A stretch of 64,000 nucleotides of DNA from JBCCCJ01 sp039029315 (lineage in GTDB: Bacteria > Bacteroidota > Bacteroidia > J057), in the NCBI GenBank assembly GCA_039029315.1, contig JBCCGK010000010.1, forward strand, positions 109,705-173,704, read 5' to 3'. The notes below the pieces were generated by a model, which had not been told where the DNA came from, searched no databases, and saw only the letters and a list, made by a program, of their open reading frames with translations. Shown piece by piece: positions 34,256-42,380 of this stretch. Each line of letters begins with the position of its first letter. Within the stretch, counting starts at the first letter, position 1. A program made the translations under genes and the position numbers.

Positions 34256-34894
34256 TTAGTCCAACATAAGGCCCATTTTGACCAGTTTTCGCTTTAGATT
34301 CTTCCGGGTTCGATGGAGGATAAGATTTACCTTCCCACTACTCTCTCCTACTGTTTCAGAAATTTCTATCCCGCTTTGTCCTTTCATTGCCAATTCCAGC
34401 ATTTGTTGTTTGTGGGCAGGTAGGCGGGCAATCAATTCCAGAATCAAACTGGCATCATAATCCATTTCAGATTGGCAATATGTTTCCTCCCCCAGATAGT
34501 GAGAATAGTCCTCCATATGCCGATCAGTACGGATGATTTTTTTCACCTTGTCTCGCATCAAAAATCGGATTCTCTCATTGAGGTAAAAGGAAAGATTGGT
34601 ATTGGCCCGAAAGACACCGTCATTTTTCCTTGCAAGGAAAATGAAATAAAAATCGTGTAAAAAGTCCTCTGCGTCCTGACGTCTTCGTTCAGGGTCCTGC
34701 GTATAACCCATCTGCTGAAGCATATCCATCAGGATACAGAAGAATCCTTCATAGGTCTCCCGATATAGCAAATCGAAGGCATCCATATTGCCATTGCGAA
34801 TTTGCTCAAGTATTGGGAGCCATTGTTGGTTGTTAAGATTCATGGGGGTGGAGCAATTGTGTAAGGTAGTCAATTCATCTGGTCTGGCGATCAT
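34256..34894 (-). CDS. ECF-like RNA polymerase sigma factor
   Basis: From ATG 34894 the product is 212 aa. Region 2 is at about 25-120 (MDAFDLLYRETYEGFFCILMD ... DAEDFLHDFYFIFLARKNDG) and region 4 at the C-terminus (LIARLPAHKQQMLELAMKGQSGIEISETVG...GKVNLILHRTRKNLKRKL), a helix-turn-helix. This is the size of an extracytoplasmic-function sigma factor. The start is chosen because a full AAAAGGAGG ribosome-binding site lies five bases before ATG 34894, which is rare in this phylum; the longer frame from 35020 overlaps the divergent transporter's leader. Its partner is probably the 98-aa protein downstream. Targets are unknown; the sialidase gene next to it on the same strand is one candidate. 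Confidence 0.85.
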   Translation of the reverse strand: MIARPDELTTLHNCSTPMNLNNQQWLPILEQIRNGNMDAFDLLYRETYEGFFCILMDMLQQMGYTQDPERRRQDAEDFLHDFYFIFLARKNDGVFRANTNLSFYLNERIRFLMRDKVKKIIRTDRHMEDYSHYLGEETYCQSEMDYDASLILELIARLPAHKQQMLELAMKGQSGIEISETVGESSGKVNLILHRTRKNLKRKLVKMGLMLD

Positions 34895-34899
34895 TCTCG

Positions 34900-34908
34900 C
34901 CTCCTTTT
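34900..34908 (-). promoter_or_regulatory. Strong Shine-Dalgarno site of the sigma factor
   Basis: The minus strand reads AAAAGGAGG ending five bases before ATG 34894. It decides the start codon and stands out, since the other genes here lack such a site. Confidence 0.6.
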
Positions 34909-35020
34909 TATCTAGAAGAAAGAAGTAGCACGAAAATTTCACCTGAGTAGAAAAAAAATTCTTTTCCCTGCCTAATGAAATTTTGCCTCTTCCTAAGCCT
35001 TCTATTTTCCAAAACTTCAT

Positions 35021-36643
35021 ATGAACTCCCGAACATCTATTTTCAGCGGAATCAATACCAAACTTCTCGTCGTAGCCATCGGATCTGCCGTTGGTCTCGG
35101 AAACATCTGGAAATTTCCCTACATCACCAGTACTCAGGGAGGAGGAGCCTTTGTCATCATCTATCTCCTGGCTATTTTGCTGATCGGTCTTCCTCTTCTT
35201 GTATCAGAATTGATTCTTGGCGATCGTCTGCAAAAAGGCCTGGTACAGCCCAAAACATCGCTAAGTCGGACACATCTCCAATGGGTCAAATTATTGGGAG
35301 GGATGGTCGCTTTCCTGATTTTGTCATTTTATAGTGTGGTGGCAGGGTGGTCAGTCGCTTATTGCATCGAGTATATCAAGGCTGTGCTCTTTTCCAGTTA
35401 TCTCCCACTGCCGTTTGATAGTTTTTCTGACAATCCCTATCCACAGGCAGGATATCATATGCTGATCATTCTGGTGTCTGTATTTGTGGTAGGTAAGGGG
35501 ATCAATACAATGGAAAGGGTGGTGAAGGTTATGCTGATGTTATTTGTTGTTTTGCTCGTTTTGCTTTCCTTGGGCAGCATGTTTGTTTTTGAAGAACAAA
35601 TGCCCAAAGTCGGAAAATTTTTGTTCAGTGTAGACTCCTGGAAAATTGGCAGTCAGGGCATTCTTGAGGCGGTTGGTCATGCCTTCTTCACCTTGAGTCT
35701 GGCCTCGGGCATCATTCTGATTTTCGGTCAGAATTTCACCCCGGACAAACAAATTCTCAAATCCTCTGTAATGATTGCCATCGCGGATACCATGATCGCC
35801 CTGATGGCTTGTCTGCTGATCTTTCCCATTATTTTTGCCATGAAGGGCGGAACCGAATTCTCTGACAACTCAGGTATTCTATTCACAGCGATCAACGAAT
35901 TGCTGAGTAATAACCCCTATGGCAGGCCAATCGGAGCTTTGTTTTTCTTGCTCGTAAGTTTTGCAGCCCTGACTTCCGTATTTTCTGTTCTGCATGCCGT
36001 TGCCTCCATCTTCCAAAAGCCTATTCGCCCTCTACTGATTCGGATTAAGCCACCGGGGAAGGAAGATTCTCCCTTTTCATATCATTTTCTGTCTACCGTG
36101 ATCATGGGAGGATTGGTGATGATTGTAGGATTATTTTGTGCTGTCTCCAATAGCAGCAAGAGTTCCTTTTCGGATATTGGAACAGGCGCGATCATTCAGA
36201 AAAAAGAATTGCGGAAAAGCTATCTCCAATTGGAGCAAGTGAAAGATTTCCTTTCATTCTCCACCCCAGAGGAACTGACCGAATTATTGGTCGATAGATC
36301 CTATCAAGAGGATATCCTGCAACAGCTAGGGAAAGATCCTGAAGAGGTTGAGCAGTATGAATTCGTAGTCATCCCTTCACTCAACGAGTTGGAAGTGACT
36401 CATCACAAAATGAAGGAAGTCAAAAGTTTCATGGACCTCTGTATCCATGTATCTACCAACTGGCTTTTGCCTGTGAGCGGTTTGGTCCTCAGTCTTTTCG
36501 TAGGGTACTTTCTTAAGGATCGCGACAAGATCCCCTATTTTGGGAGTACCCATCGTGTGGTCTACTTTTGTTGGAAGTATTTGGTTCGCCTATTCGCACC
36601 TCTGGTCATCCTTGGAATTCTTGTCATGAGCCTTATCCTTTGA
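35021..36643 (+). CDS. Sodium-dependent transporter (neurotransmitter:sodium symporter family)
   Basis: The 540-aa product is an inner-membrane symporter of the LeuT/NSS family. The first helix has the unwound sodium/substrate segment AIGSAVGLGNIWKFPYI followed by GGGAFVIIYLL and GLPLLVSEL, diagnostic for the family. About eleven or twelve helices are expected. Amino acid uptake with sodium is usual. Unusual is a hydrophilic, helix-prone insert of about 90 residues between two late helices (roughly 385-475; KKELRKSYLQLEQVKDF...TPEELTELLVD). Substrate cannot be told from sequence. Divergent from the sigma factor. Confidence 0.93.
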   Translation: MNSRTSIFSGINTKLLVVAIGSAVGLGNIWKFPYITSTQGGGAFVIIYLLAILLIGLPLLVSELILGDRLQKGLVQPKTSLSRTHLQWVKLLGGMVAFLILSFYSVVAGWSVAYCIEYIKAVLFSSYLPLPFDSFSDNPYPQAGYHMLIILVSVFVVGKGINTMERVVKVMLMLFVVLLVLLSLGSMFVFEEQMPKVGKFLFSVDSWKIGSQGILEAVGHAFFTLSLASGIILIFGQNFTPDKQILKSSVMIAIADTMIALMACLLIFPIIFAMKGGTEFSDNSGILFTAINELLSNNPYGRPIGALFFLLVSFAALTSVFSVLHAVASIFQKPIRPLLIRIKPPGKEDSPFSYHFLSTVIMGGLVMIVGLFCAVSNSSKSSFSDIGTGAIIQKKELRKSYLQLEQVKDFLSFSTPEELTELLVDRSYQEDILQQLGKDPEEVEQYEFVVIPSLNELEVTHHKMKEVKSFMDLCIHVSTNWLLPVSGLVLSLFVGYFLKDRDKIPYFGSTHRVVYFCWKYLVRLFAPLVILGILVMSLIL

Positions 36644-36682
36644 TCCAACCATACCATGCTATTGGTCTTACTGCCTCCTTGT

Positions 36683-37279
36683 TCATTGAAGGGTATGTCT
36701 GAGTTCAAGTCTCTTCATGATCTCCTGATTCTGGATGGGTTCAATTTTGAATTCGTGCTCCATTACATGTAACATGGCATCGGATCTATGTTGGTTCCTT
36801 CCCATGATGGCATCTGATGACACCCAAACATCCAAGTCACGTTCAGCAGATTGAATAGCAGCCATCCCTATACATTTGTTTGTGGAATAACCAGCAATGA
36901 CGACTGTATCAGCCTGGAGCGTCTGCAACGTTTTATCCAAATCTGTATTCAAATAGGCACTACATCTGGTTTTGATGATCTCAATATCTGTCTCAAACCG
37001 CAGAATCTCGGCTCGTTCTTTGGCCTCCTCGGTTCCTTCTACCAGTACCCAATAGTCATTGTCCTTGGACCATTGATCTCTGGTACTTCCGTCTGCCTTG
37101 AAGACAGTCATAATATGAATGATTGGCAACTGTTTCGTCTGAAAAAATCGGATTAATTCATTCGTAGAAGTCAGCAGGGACTGGATTTCCTGCTGACTTT
37201 CGGCTGAATCAAAGGCAGCAATATTGAAGAACCAATTTTGAATGTCTATGACCAACAAGACAGGTCTGATCTGTTTCAT
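36683..37279 (-). CDS. Isochorismatase-like cysteine hydrolase
   Basis: The 198-aa product has the catalytic triad pattern of the family: Asp in VLLVIDIQNWFF (D12), Lys in IIKTRCSAY, and Cys in AGYSTNKCIGMAA. The family includes nicotinamidases and other amide hydrolases; the substrate cannot be assigned. Its start overlaps the stop of the upstream gene by four bases (ATGA), so both are co-translated. Confidence 0.88.
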   Translation of the reverse strand: MKQIRPVLLVIDIQNWFFNIAAFDSAESQQEIQSLLTSTNELIRFFQTKQLPIIHIMTVFKADGSTRDQWSKDNDYWVLVEGTEEAKERAEILRFETDIEIIKTRCSAYLNTDLDKTLQTLQADTVVIAGYSTNKCIGMAAIQSAERDLDVWVSSDAIMGRNQHRSDAMLHVMEHEFKIEPIQNQEIMKRLELRHTLQ

Positions 37280-38055
37280 TTGAATTTTCCCTTTGAGAAT
37301 TTGAGTGCTATGTGTTCATACTCACCAGAATAAAATCCCGTTTCTTCATCGAATGCAAACTGCTTATATGAGATTTCCCGATTTACAGGATCATATTGCA
37401 GGTCAATCTCGAATAATCTTGGGGCAAATACCACGAGATCTTCTCCATTTGGATAACACCCTAGACACTCTTGAAATCCGGTATCTGATTGTTCCAAAAT
37501 TTTGACCGCTCGATGATGCCTCCCCCCTCCATAAGTCCCGTATCCAAAGAGGAAATACCAAACTCTGTCCTTTTGCTGCACACGCTCGATTTGGTAATAG
37601 CCTACTTCATGGCCTTCCTTGGCGCTATCCAGTTTGATGGTTTGGCACACCCCAAAATCATTCTTATACAGCATATAATTAGAGTAGGAACGATAAGACC
37701 CCCCACCCAAATCATCCCATGACACAAGCAACATCCTATCGTCATCGGAGCTACAGATCATGACATCATTGATCAGGGAATAGGCAAGCACTTCCCCTTT
37801 CACATCAGCAGCATTTTTGGAGAAGGGTTGTCCCAGGGAGTTCCACCAATTCCCACAAAAATCAGGATGATAAAGCAATTCCTGGATTTTTTGATCAAAG
37901 GCCAGAAAGATTGAATCCTTCTTCTCTGAGGAGTACATTTTTCGGCGCTGCTGATGCAGTTCGTTTACTTCATTGATGAGGGTATATAGATAGGGTTGTG
38001 CGATGATAGAACCAGCGATCCCGACAAAAACAAATAAAAGAATGAGCTTTCTCAT
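37276..38055 (-). CDS. Exported protein of unknown function
   Basis: The 259-aa product has a signal peptide (MRKLILLFVFVGIAGSIIAQ). The mature part has an N-terminal helix, then a beta-rich domain with Trp/Tyr-rich segments (MLLVSWDDLGGGSYRSYSNYMLYKN, DRVWYFLFGYGTYGGG) that looks like a general exported beta domain. I do not recognise a family. It is the first gene of a two-gene unit with the isochorismatase-like protein through an ATGA overlap. It diverges from the heme operon. Confidence 0.65.
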   Translation of the reverse strand: MRKLILLFVFVGIAGSIIAQPYLYTLINEVNELHQQRRKMYSSEKKDSIFLAFDQKIQELLYHPDFCGNWWNSLGQPFSKNAADVKGEVLAYSLINDVMICSSDDDRMLLVSWDDLGGGSYRSYSNYMLYKNDFGVCQTIKLDSAKEGHEVGYYQIERVQQKDRVWYFLFGYGTYGGGRHHRAVKILEQSDTGFQECLGCYPNGEDLVVFAPRLFEIDLQYDPVNREISYKQFAFDEETGFYSGEYEHIALKFSKGKFK

Positions 38056-38171
38056 ATGAAGATGTATTAACTATTCACTCTCTTATTTTTACGATGAAGG
38101 ATCTAGCTTGTTTGTATTTAGGAAATTTCCTTCTCCCTTCTTCATGTCCAGATCAATCAAATTCTCCTCGC

Positions 38172-38236
38172 ATACCTAAAATTAGGCAAAAGAGTATAAC
38201 AATTTTAGGTATCTCATTATCAAAAACTTAGGTATA
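38172..38236. repeat. Three TTAGGTAT-type motifs upstream of the heme operon
   Basis: ATACCTAAAATT (38172-38183) and AATTTTAGGTAT (38201-38212) form a perfect 12-bp inverted repeat; a third TTAGGTAT follows at 38229-38236. CCTAA-AA-TTAGG at 38175-38186 is itself a short dyad. The density of TTAGG half-sites suggests a regulator binding site, possibly an iron- or heme-responsive one. Confidence 0.5.
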
Positions 38237-38257
38237 CTTCCTACCAAAGATTGGGTG

Positions 38258-38280
38258 TTATTTAGAATTGTTCTAAATAA
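38258..38280. promoter_or_regulatory. Perfect 10-3-10 palindrome, iron-box-like operator
   Basis: Arms TTATTTAGAA (38258-38267) and TTCTAAATAA (38271-38280) with centre TTG. It ends two bases before the predicted upstream promoter element of the heme operon. Size and AT-rich dyad fit a Fur- or DtxR-type dimer site; the identity of the regulator is inference. Confidence 0.65.
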
Positions 38281-38282
38281 AT

Positions 38283-38313
38283 TTTGATGATATACTTCTG
38301 TCGTGTAACATTG
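38283..38313 (+). promoter_or_regulatory. Promoter of the heme uptake operon
   Basis: TTTG (38283-38286), exactly 19 bases, TAACATTG (38306-38313), a one-mismatch match to TAnnTTTG. Transcription would start about 38319, some 25 bases before the hmuY start. The palindrome at 38258 abuts it upstream and a related imperfect dyad follows at 38326. Confidence 0.6.
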
Positions 38314-38325
38314 TTCAGCCTAAAG

Positions 38326-38340
38326 TTAGATTCATTCTAA
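38326..38340. promoter_or_regulatory. Imperfect second operator half-sites before hmuY
   Basis: TTAGA (38326-38330) and TCTAA (38336-38340) form a dyad with a 5-base centre, and ATTCTAAATAA (38334-38344) repeats the right arm of the upstream palindrome. It lies just after the predicted transcription start. Confidence 0.4.
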
Positions 38341-38343
38341 ATA

Positions 38344-39621
38344 ATGAGCATCATGAAATATATCTACCTTCTGTTTTTATCTATCGGGCTTCCAATTCTG
38401 GCATATTGTCAGATCGACCAACCATCTTTAGGAGCCTCTTATGCCAACATGAATTTTTATTCCCTCAGCGACGGAGCGACAACACAACATGACCATACAA
38501 TTTGGGACATTGCCTTTGGCGTGGCCCCACAAGATCTTAGCGTTTTTGTGAATGAAGGGGTAGGCCTCGCCATGGGGCCTCCACTTCCTGAAGTAGAGTT
38601 ATATATCACAAAATCTACTGACTATGCGAATGCGGATACCACTGGAATGATCAGGATTTACAATAACGAATTGTCCTGGGAAGCCGGAGCATTTAATCAT
38701 GTTTCCAGTCCATCAGATCCATTTGATCAAGGCTGGGGAACCTACAATCCAGCCACTCATCAAGTGACAGGCAGCAGGGTTTTTTGCATCAAACTAAGAA
38801 GCGGGTCTTATAAATTCTTACAGATCCAATCTCTGATCAGTGGCGTATATACTTTCCAGTTTAAGGATCTTGATGGGTCCAACGAACTCACAAAGACAAT
38901 CACAAAGTCCAATTACACAGGAAAGAATCTCGCCTATTATTCCTTTGATTCGGATAGTGCTATGGATCTGGAACCTGCCCAATGGGATTTGTTGTTTACC
39001 AGATATTATACCCCTCTCAATGCTGGTATGGGAGATACGGTTAATTATATGGTAACTGGAGTGCTGATCAATCGGGGAATGCAAGTCGCAAGAGTTACGG
39101 GGATTGATCCGATGACAGTCAACTATATGGACTATGAAGACGAATATGTCGATACGCTGGCCATCATAGGACATGACTGGAAGTCCTTCAATTTGAGCAC
39201 CTTCCAATGGAGTATCCCCTCAGATCGGGTGTATTTCGTCAAAACAACGACTGACAGTTTATGGAAAGTTCAATTTCTTGATTTCGAAGGTTCCTCTACA
39301 GGAACTTCCACTTTGGAAAGAACGTTTGAAACGGAACTTACTGCAATCGGTACTCCAATTCCACAAGTCAGTTTTTTCAAGCTATTTCCCAATCCATCTG
39401 CGGGTATGGTCAATGTATCCTTTGAATTCCAAACCGTAAGCAAAAAAGCTCACCTTCGTTTGGTGAATCAACTGGGGCAAAGCATTTATTCTTCCACGCT
39501 AGAGGTAAGACCAGGGCCAACGACCCACAGACTTGACCTAACTGATTTGGCATCAGGGATGTATCACCTGAGCTTACAAGTGGAGAATCGTGTGGTATCC
39601 CAACCACTTGTGATCAAATAA
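38344..39621 (+). CDS. hmuY: HmuY-like heme-binding protein with type IX sorting domain
   Basis: The 425-aa product has a signal peptide (ending AYCQ), an HmuY-type domain (about 25-330), with WDIAFGVA... near the start and the telling second half YYSFDSDSAMD...QWDLLFTRYYTPL...NYMVTGVLINRGM, and a C-terminal type A sorting domain (about 345-425; FPNPSAGMVNV ... LASGMYHLSL). HmuY of Porphyromonas is a surface lipoprotein that takes heme from host proteins. Here a sorting domain, and no lipobox, is used to place the protein outside. First gene of the heme operon, directly behind its operators. Start could also be ATG 38353. Confidence 0.88.
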   Translation: MSIMKYIYLLFLSIGLPILAYCQIDQPSLGASYANMNFYSLSDGATTQHDHTIWDIAFGVAPQDLSVFVNEGVGLAMGPPLPEVELYITKSTDYANADTTGMIRIYNNELSWEAGAFNHVSSPSDPFDQGWGTYNPATHQVTGSRVFCIKLRSGSYKFLQIQSLISGVYTFQFKDLDGSNELTKTITKSNYTGKNLAYYSFDSDSAMDLEPAQWDLLFTRYYTPLNAGMGDTVNYMVTGVLINRGMQVARVTGIDPMTVNYMDYEDEYVDTLAIIGHDWKSFNLSTFQWSIPSDRVYFVKTTTDSLWKVQFLDFEGSSTGTSTLERTFETELTAIGTPIPQVSFFKLFPNPSAGMVNVSFEFQTVSKKAHLRLVNQLGQSIYSSTLEVRPGPTTHRLDLTDLASGMYHLSLQVENRVVSQPLVIK

Positions 39622-39629
39622 GAATTCTC

Positions 39630-40502
39630 ATGAGGAACATATTTCTTCATCCCATGCTGTACCTGATTCCTTTGCTCGTCCTTGGGACCGAGCAAAGGGA
39701 ATTCCAGATAGGTCCTATCCAGGAAGACTTGAGAATTATCTCTCTCAGCGGATTTCTGACAGAAATGCTGTTTGAGCTTGGGTATGGTGAGCAGATAGTA
39801 GCCCGAGATGTTACCAGTACCTATCCTGCGGCTGCACATGCTTTGCCAAACCTTGGTCATGTAACCCAACTCAATGCAGAAGCGATCCTGCAAGCTCAGC
39901 CCGACTATGTGTTTGTGGAAAAAAGTCAATGGGCACAGGCTGAAGCCTTGAGACAGTTGGAAGGCTCTGGAATCAAGATAGTCCAGGTTCCTACCTCCAG
40001 GCATTTGAAGAATGCCATATATGCAGCAACGCATATTTCGAAGCACTTACAGCTTCCCGAAGACAAGTTTTTGCAGCTCAAGGAACAAATCGAAACAGAC
40101 AGTCTGGCCTTGCAAGAGGTATTGGCGCAATACAGTGCCCGACCTTCGGTATTATTCATCTATGCCCGAGGGACCAATCGGATACTTGTCGGCGGGTCGA
40201 ATACTGATGCAGCGGCGATGATAGAGAAAGCAGGTGGAAGAAATGCCATTCAATCATTTGATAACTTTCGTGCACTCTCTCCTGAAGCACTCATCGAGGC
40301 ATCTCCAGAAGTGATCCTCATGTTTGAAAGCGGATTGGCCAGTCTAGATGGTAAGGAAGGATTGGCCCTGGTTCCAGGCATTTCTCATACACCTGCTTTT
40401 CAGAACAATCGCATCATCGCTATGGATGGACACTATTTGATGGCCTTCGGTCCACGGGTAGGCAAAGCCGCCCTTGACCTATCTCATCACATACATCAAT
40501 AG
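39630..40502 (+). CDS. hmuT: Heme ABC transporter, periplasmic substrate-binding protein
   Basis: The 290-aa product has an N-terminal hydrophobic segment (short signal) and a cluster A-II binding protein fold: RIISLSGFLTEMLFELGYGEQIVARDVTSTYP, LPNLGHVTQLNAEAILQAQPDYVF, and a long central helix, then VLFIYARGTNRILVGGSNTDAAAMIEKAGG and ALSPEALIEASPEVILMF. These are characteristic of HmuT/ShuT-type heme-binding proteins. It brings heme from the outer-membrane receptor to HmuUV. It starts 8 bp after hmuY and is followed at once by the permease. Confidence 0.9.
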   Translation: MRNIFLHPMLYLIPLLVLGTEQREFQIGPIQEDLRIISLSGFLTEMLFELGYGEQIVARDVTSTYPAAAHALPNLGHVTQLNAEAILQAQPDYVFVEKSQWAQAEALRQLEGSGIKIVQVPTSRHLKNAIYAATHISKHLQLPEDKFLQLKEQIETDSLALQEVLAQYSARPSVLFIYARGTNRILVGGSNTDAAAMIEKAGGRNAIQSFDNFRALSPEALIEASPEVILMFESGLASLDGKEGLALVPGISHTPAFQNNRIIAMDGHYLMAFGPRVGKAALDLSHHIHQ

Positions 40503-40506
40503 ATTT

Positions 40507-41541
40507 ATGGGAGACTCCTGGCTAGCATCCGTATTTCAGAAAAAGTGGCTTGGTCTATTCCTTGGCCTGAGTATGCTTGTGGCCTTGTTTATTGGGGCGT
40601 ATTCTCTTAGCATAGCAGAGATTTGGAAGATTGTTACACTTGAGTCTGAAGGCGCCCAACAGTTTCTACTCATCAATATCCGCTTGCCGCGTATCCTGTT
40701 AGCTGCTATCACTGGAGCAGGTTTGGCCATTTCAGGAGCTGCAATCCAGGGTCTTTTCCGTAATCCATTGGCCGATCAGACGCTGATCGGAGTTACGAGT
40801 GGGGCGATGTTATTTGCTGTATTGTCTATCGTATTTTTGGGATCTCTGGTAGCCAAATATTCTGTTTTTCTTGAACAGATATCAGTTTCTGTGTTTGCTT
40901 TTATTGGGGGATTTCTCACTACCTATTTGGTATACTTTCTCTCACGTAGAGAAGGAAAAACCTATGTAATGACCATGCTCCTGGCAGGAATCGCCATTTC
41001 TGCTTTTGCGGGTGCAATCACAGGCTTGATCATTTATCTATCCGATGATCAACAATTACGGGACATCACATTTTGGAGCATGGGAAGTTTTAGTGGGGCC
41101 AACTGGGTGCAGGTAGGGATTTCAGGTCCGATTATTTTCGGTGGCATTTATCTACTCAGCAGGTATTCACGCGCACTCAATGCCTTTTTGCTTGGAGAAC
41201 AGGAAGCCCTTTATCTTGGGATCTCTGTTGAGCAAGTAAAATCCAGGATCATTTTGTTAACAGCACTTATTGTTGGCATCTGCATCTCCATGAGTGGGAT
41301 CATTGGATTTGTCGGGTTGGTAATCCCACACCTGCTCCGCTTGATCAAGGGAAGCGATCATCGATATTTGTTAGTGGCATCGGCCATCGTGGGAGCATTG
41401 TTTTTGGTTTTTGCTGATACCATTGCCCGGACCATCATAGCCCCTGCCGAACTTCCGATCGGTATTTTGACAGCAGTTGTAGGAGCGCCGTTTTTTTTAT
41501 GGCTACTCATTCAGTCCTATAAAAATCGTATGTTGGCATGA
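40507..41541 (+). CDS. hmuU: Heme ABC transporter permease (FecCD family)
   Basis: From ATG 40507 the product is 344 aa with about nine or ten membrane helices. FecCD hallmarks: RLPRILLAAITGAGLAISGAAIQGLFRNPLADQTLIGVTSGA, ISMSGIIGFVGLVIPHLLRLIKGSDHRYLLVASAIVGALFLVFADTIAR and ELPIGILTAVVGAPFFLWLL. It dimerises and moves heme across the inner membrane with HmuV. The 355-aa version would begin at a TTG inside hmuT; ATG 40507, four bases after the hmuT stop, is preferred. It overlaps hmuV by four bases. Confidence 0.93.
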   Translation: MGDSWLASVFQKKWLGLFLGLSMLVALFIGAYSLSIAEIWKIVTLESEGAQQFLLINIRLPRILLAAITGAGLAISGAAIQGLFRNPLADQTLIGVTSGAMLFAVLSIVFLGSLVAKYSVFLEQISVSVFAFIGGFLTTYLVYFLSRREGKTYVMTMLLAGIAISAFAGAITGLIIYLSDDQQLRDITFWSMGSFSGANWVQVGISGPIIFGGIYLLSRYSRALNAFLLGEQEALYLGISVEQVKSRIILLTALIVGICISMSGIIGFVGLVIPHLLRLIKGSDHRYLLVASAIVGALFLVFADTIARTIIAPAELPIGILTAVVGAPFFLWLLIQSYKNRMLA

Positions 41542-42377
41542 TTGAAGCACGACAAATAACGGTCAAAAAAGGAGATACTGTCATTCTCCAGGATGTCAGC
41601 TTGAAATTGCCTGCTGGAAAAATTGTGGTGATTATTGGAAAAAATGGTGCAGGGAAAACGACCTTACTTGAAGCAATGACAGGAAGCTCTCCAGTACTCG
41701 AAGGGTCTGTGCTCTTGGATAAGATCCCCATTCCCATCCTTAAGCAGAAAGTCCTTGCCAGACGTCGGGCCGTATTGTCACAGAACATTCATGTAGGATT
41801 TCCCTTGTCCGTATATCAGATGATAGAAATGGGAACGTATTCGGCCAGGAATCCTCTTCCACATGATCAAATGAATCATCTCGTTTATCGGGCACTTGAA
41901 GCAGTTGACATGTTGGGATTTGAAGAGAGAAATTTTTCAACACTCTCTGGTGGGGAGCAAAAACGGATTATGCTTGCCAAATGTCTGGCTCAACTGAACT
42001 GTTCTCAAGGTAGAGGTAAGTCTCAGTTTTTGTTCCTGGATGAACCCTCAGCAAGTCTGGATGTGTCGCAGCAATACAAATTGCTAGACCTGATTCGAAG
42101 ACTAGTTCGAGAACAACAGATCGGTGTTCTGGCCGTCATCCATGATATCAATCTCGCTGCTCAATTTGGCGATGAACTAGTTCTCATGAAAGATGGCCAC
42201 ATATATCAAACAGGCAGTCCACAGGAAATTCTCACACCAGTTCTTTTAAAAGAAGTACTAGATATTCAGGCATCTGTTCATCAACACCCCATTTTTCCCT
42301 GTCCTCATATTGTCATTTTACCTGAATCATCTCACTCTACTCCTCACTCACCTACTCTACCTATTTCAACCAGTTAG
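41538..42377 (+). CDS. hmuV: Heme ABC transporter ATP-binding protein
   Basis: The 279-aa product has Walker A GKNGAGKTTL (about 34-43), signature LSGGEQKRIMLAK, Walker B FLFLDEPSASLD, and the switch His in AVIHDINLAAQFGDELVLMKDGHI, the pattern of siderophore/heme importers. The tail is Ser/Thr/Pro rich and does not match the family core. It overlaps hmuU by four bases (ATGA), so the two subunits are translationally coupled. Confidence 0.95.
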   Translation: MIEARQITVKKGDTVILQDVSLKLPAGKIVVIIGKNGAGKTTLLEAMTGSSPVLEGSVLLDKIPIPILKQKVLARRRAVLSQNIHVGFPLSVYQMIEMGTYSARNPLPHDQMNHLVYRALEAVDMLGFEERNFSTLSGGEQKRIMLAKCLAQLNCSQGRGKSQFLFLDEPSASLDVSQQYKLLDLIRRLVREQQIGVLAVIHDINLAAQFGDELVLMKDGHIYQTGSPQEILTPVLLKEVLDIQASVHQHPIFPCPHIVILPESSHSTPHSPTLPISTS

Positions 42378-42380
42378 AAG

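Noticed and set aside
34895..35020. N-terminal extension of the sigma factor and overlap with the transporter leader
   Set aside because: The strong ribosome-binding site and the ATG at 34894 give a normal sigma length; the extension has no sigma-like sequence.
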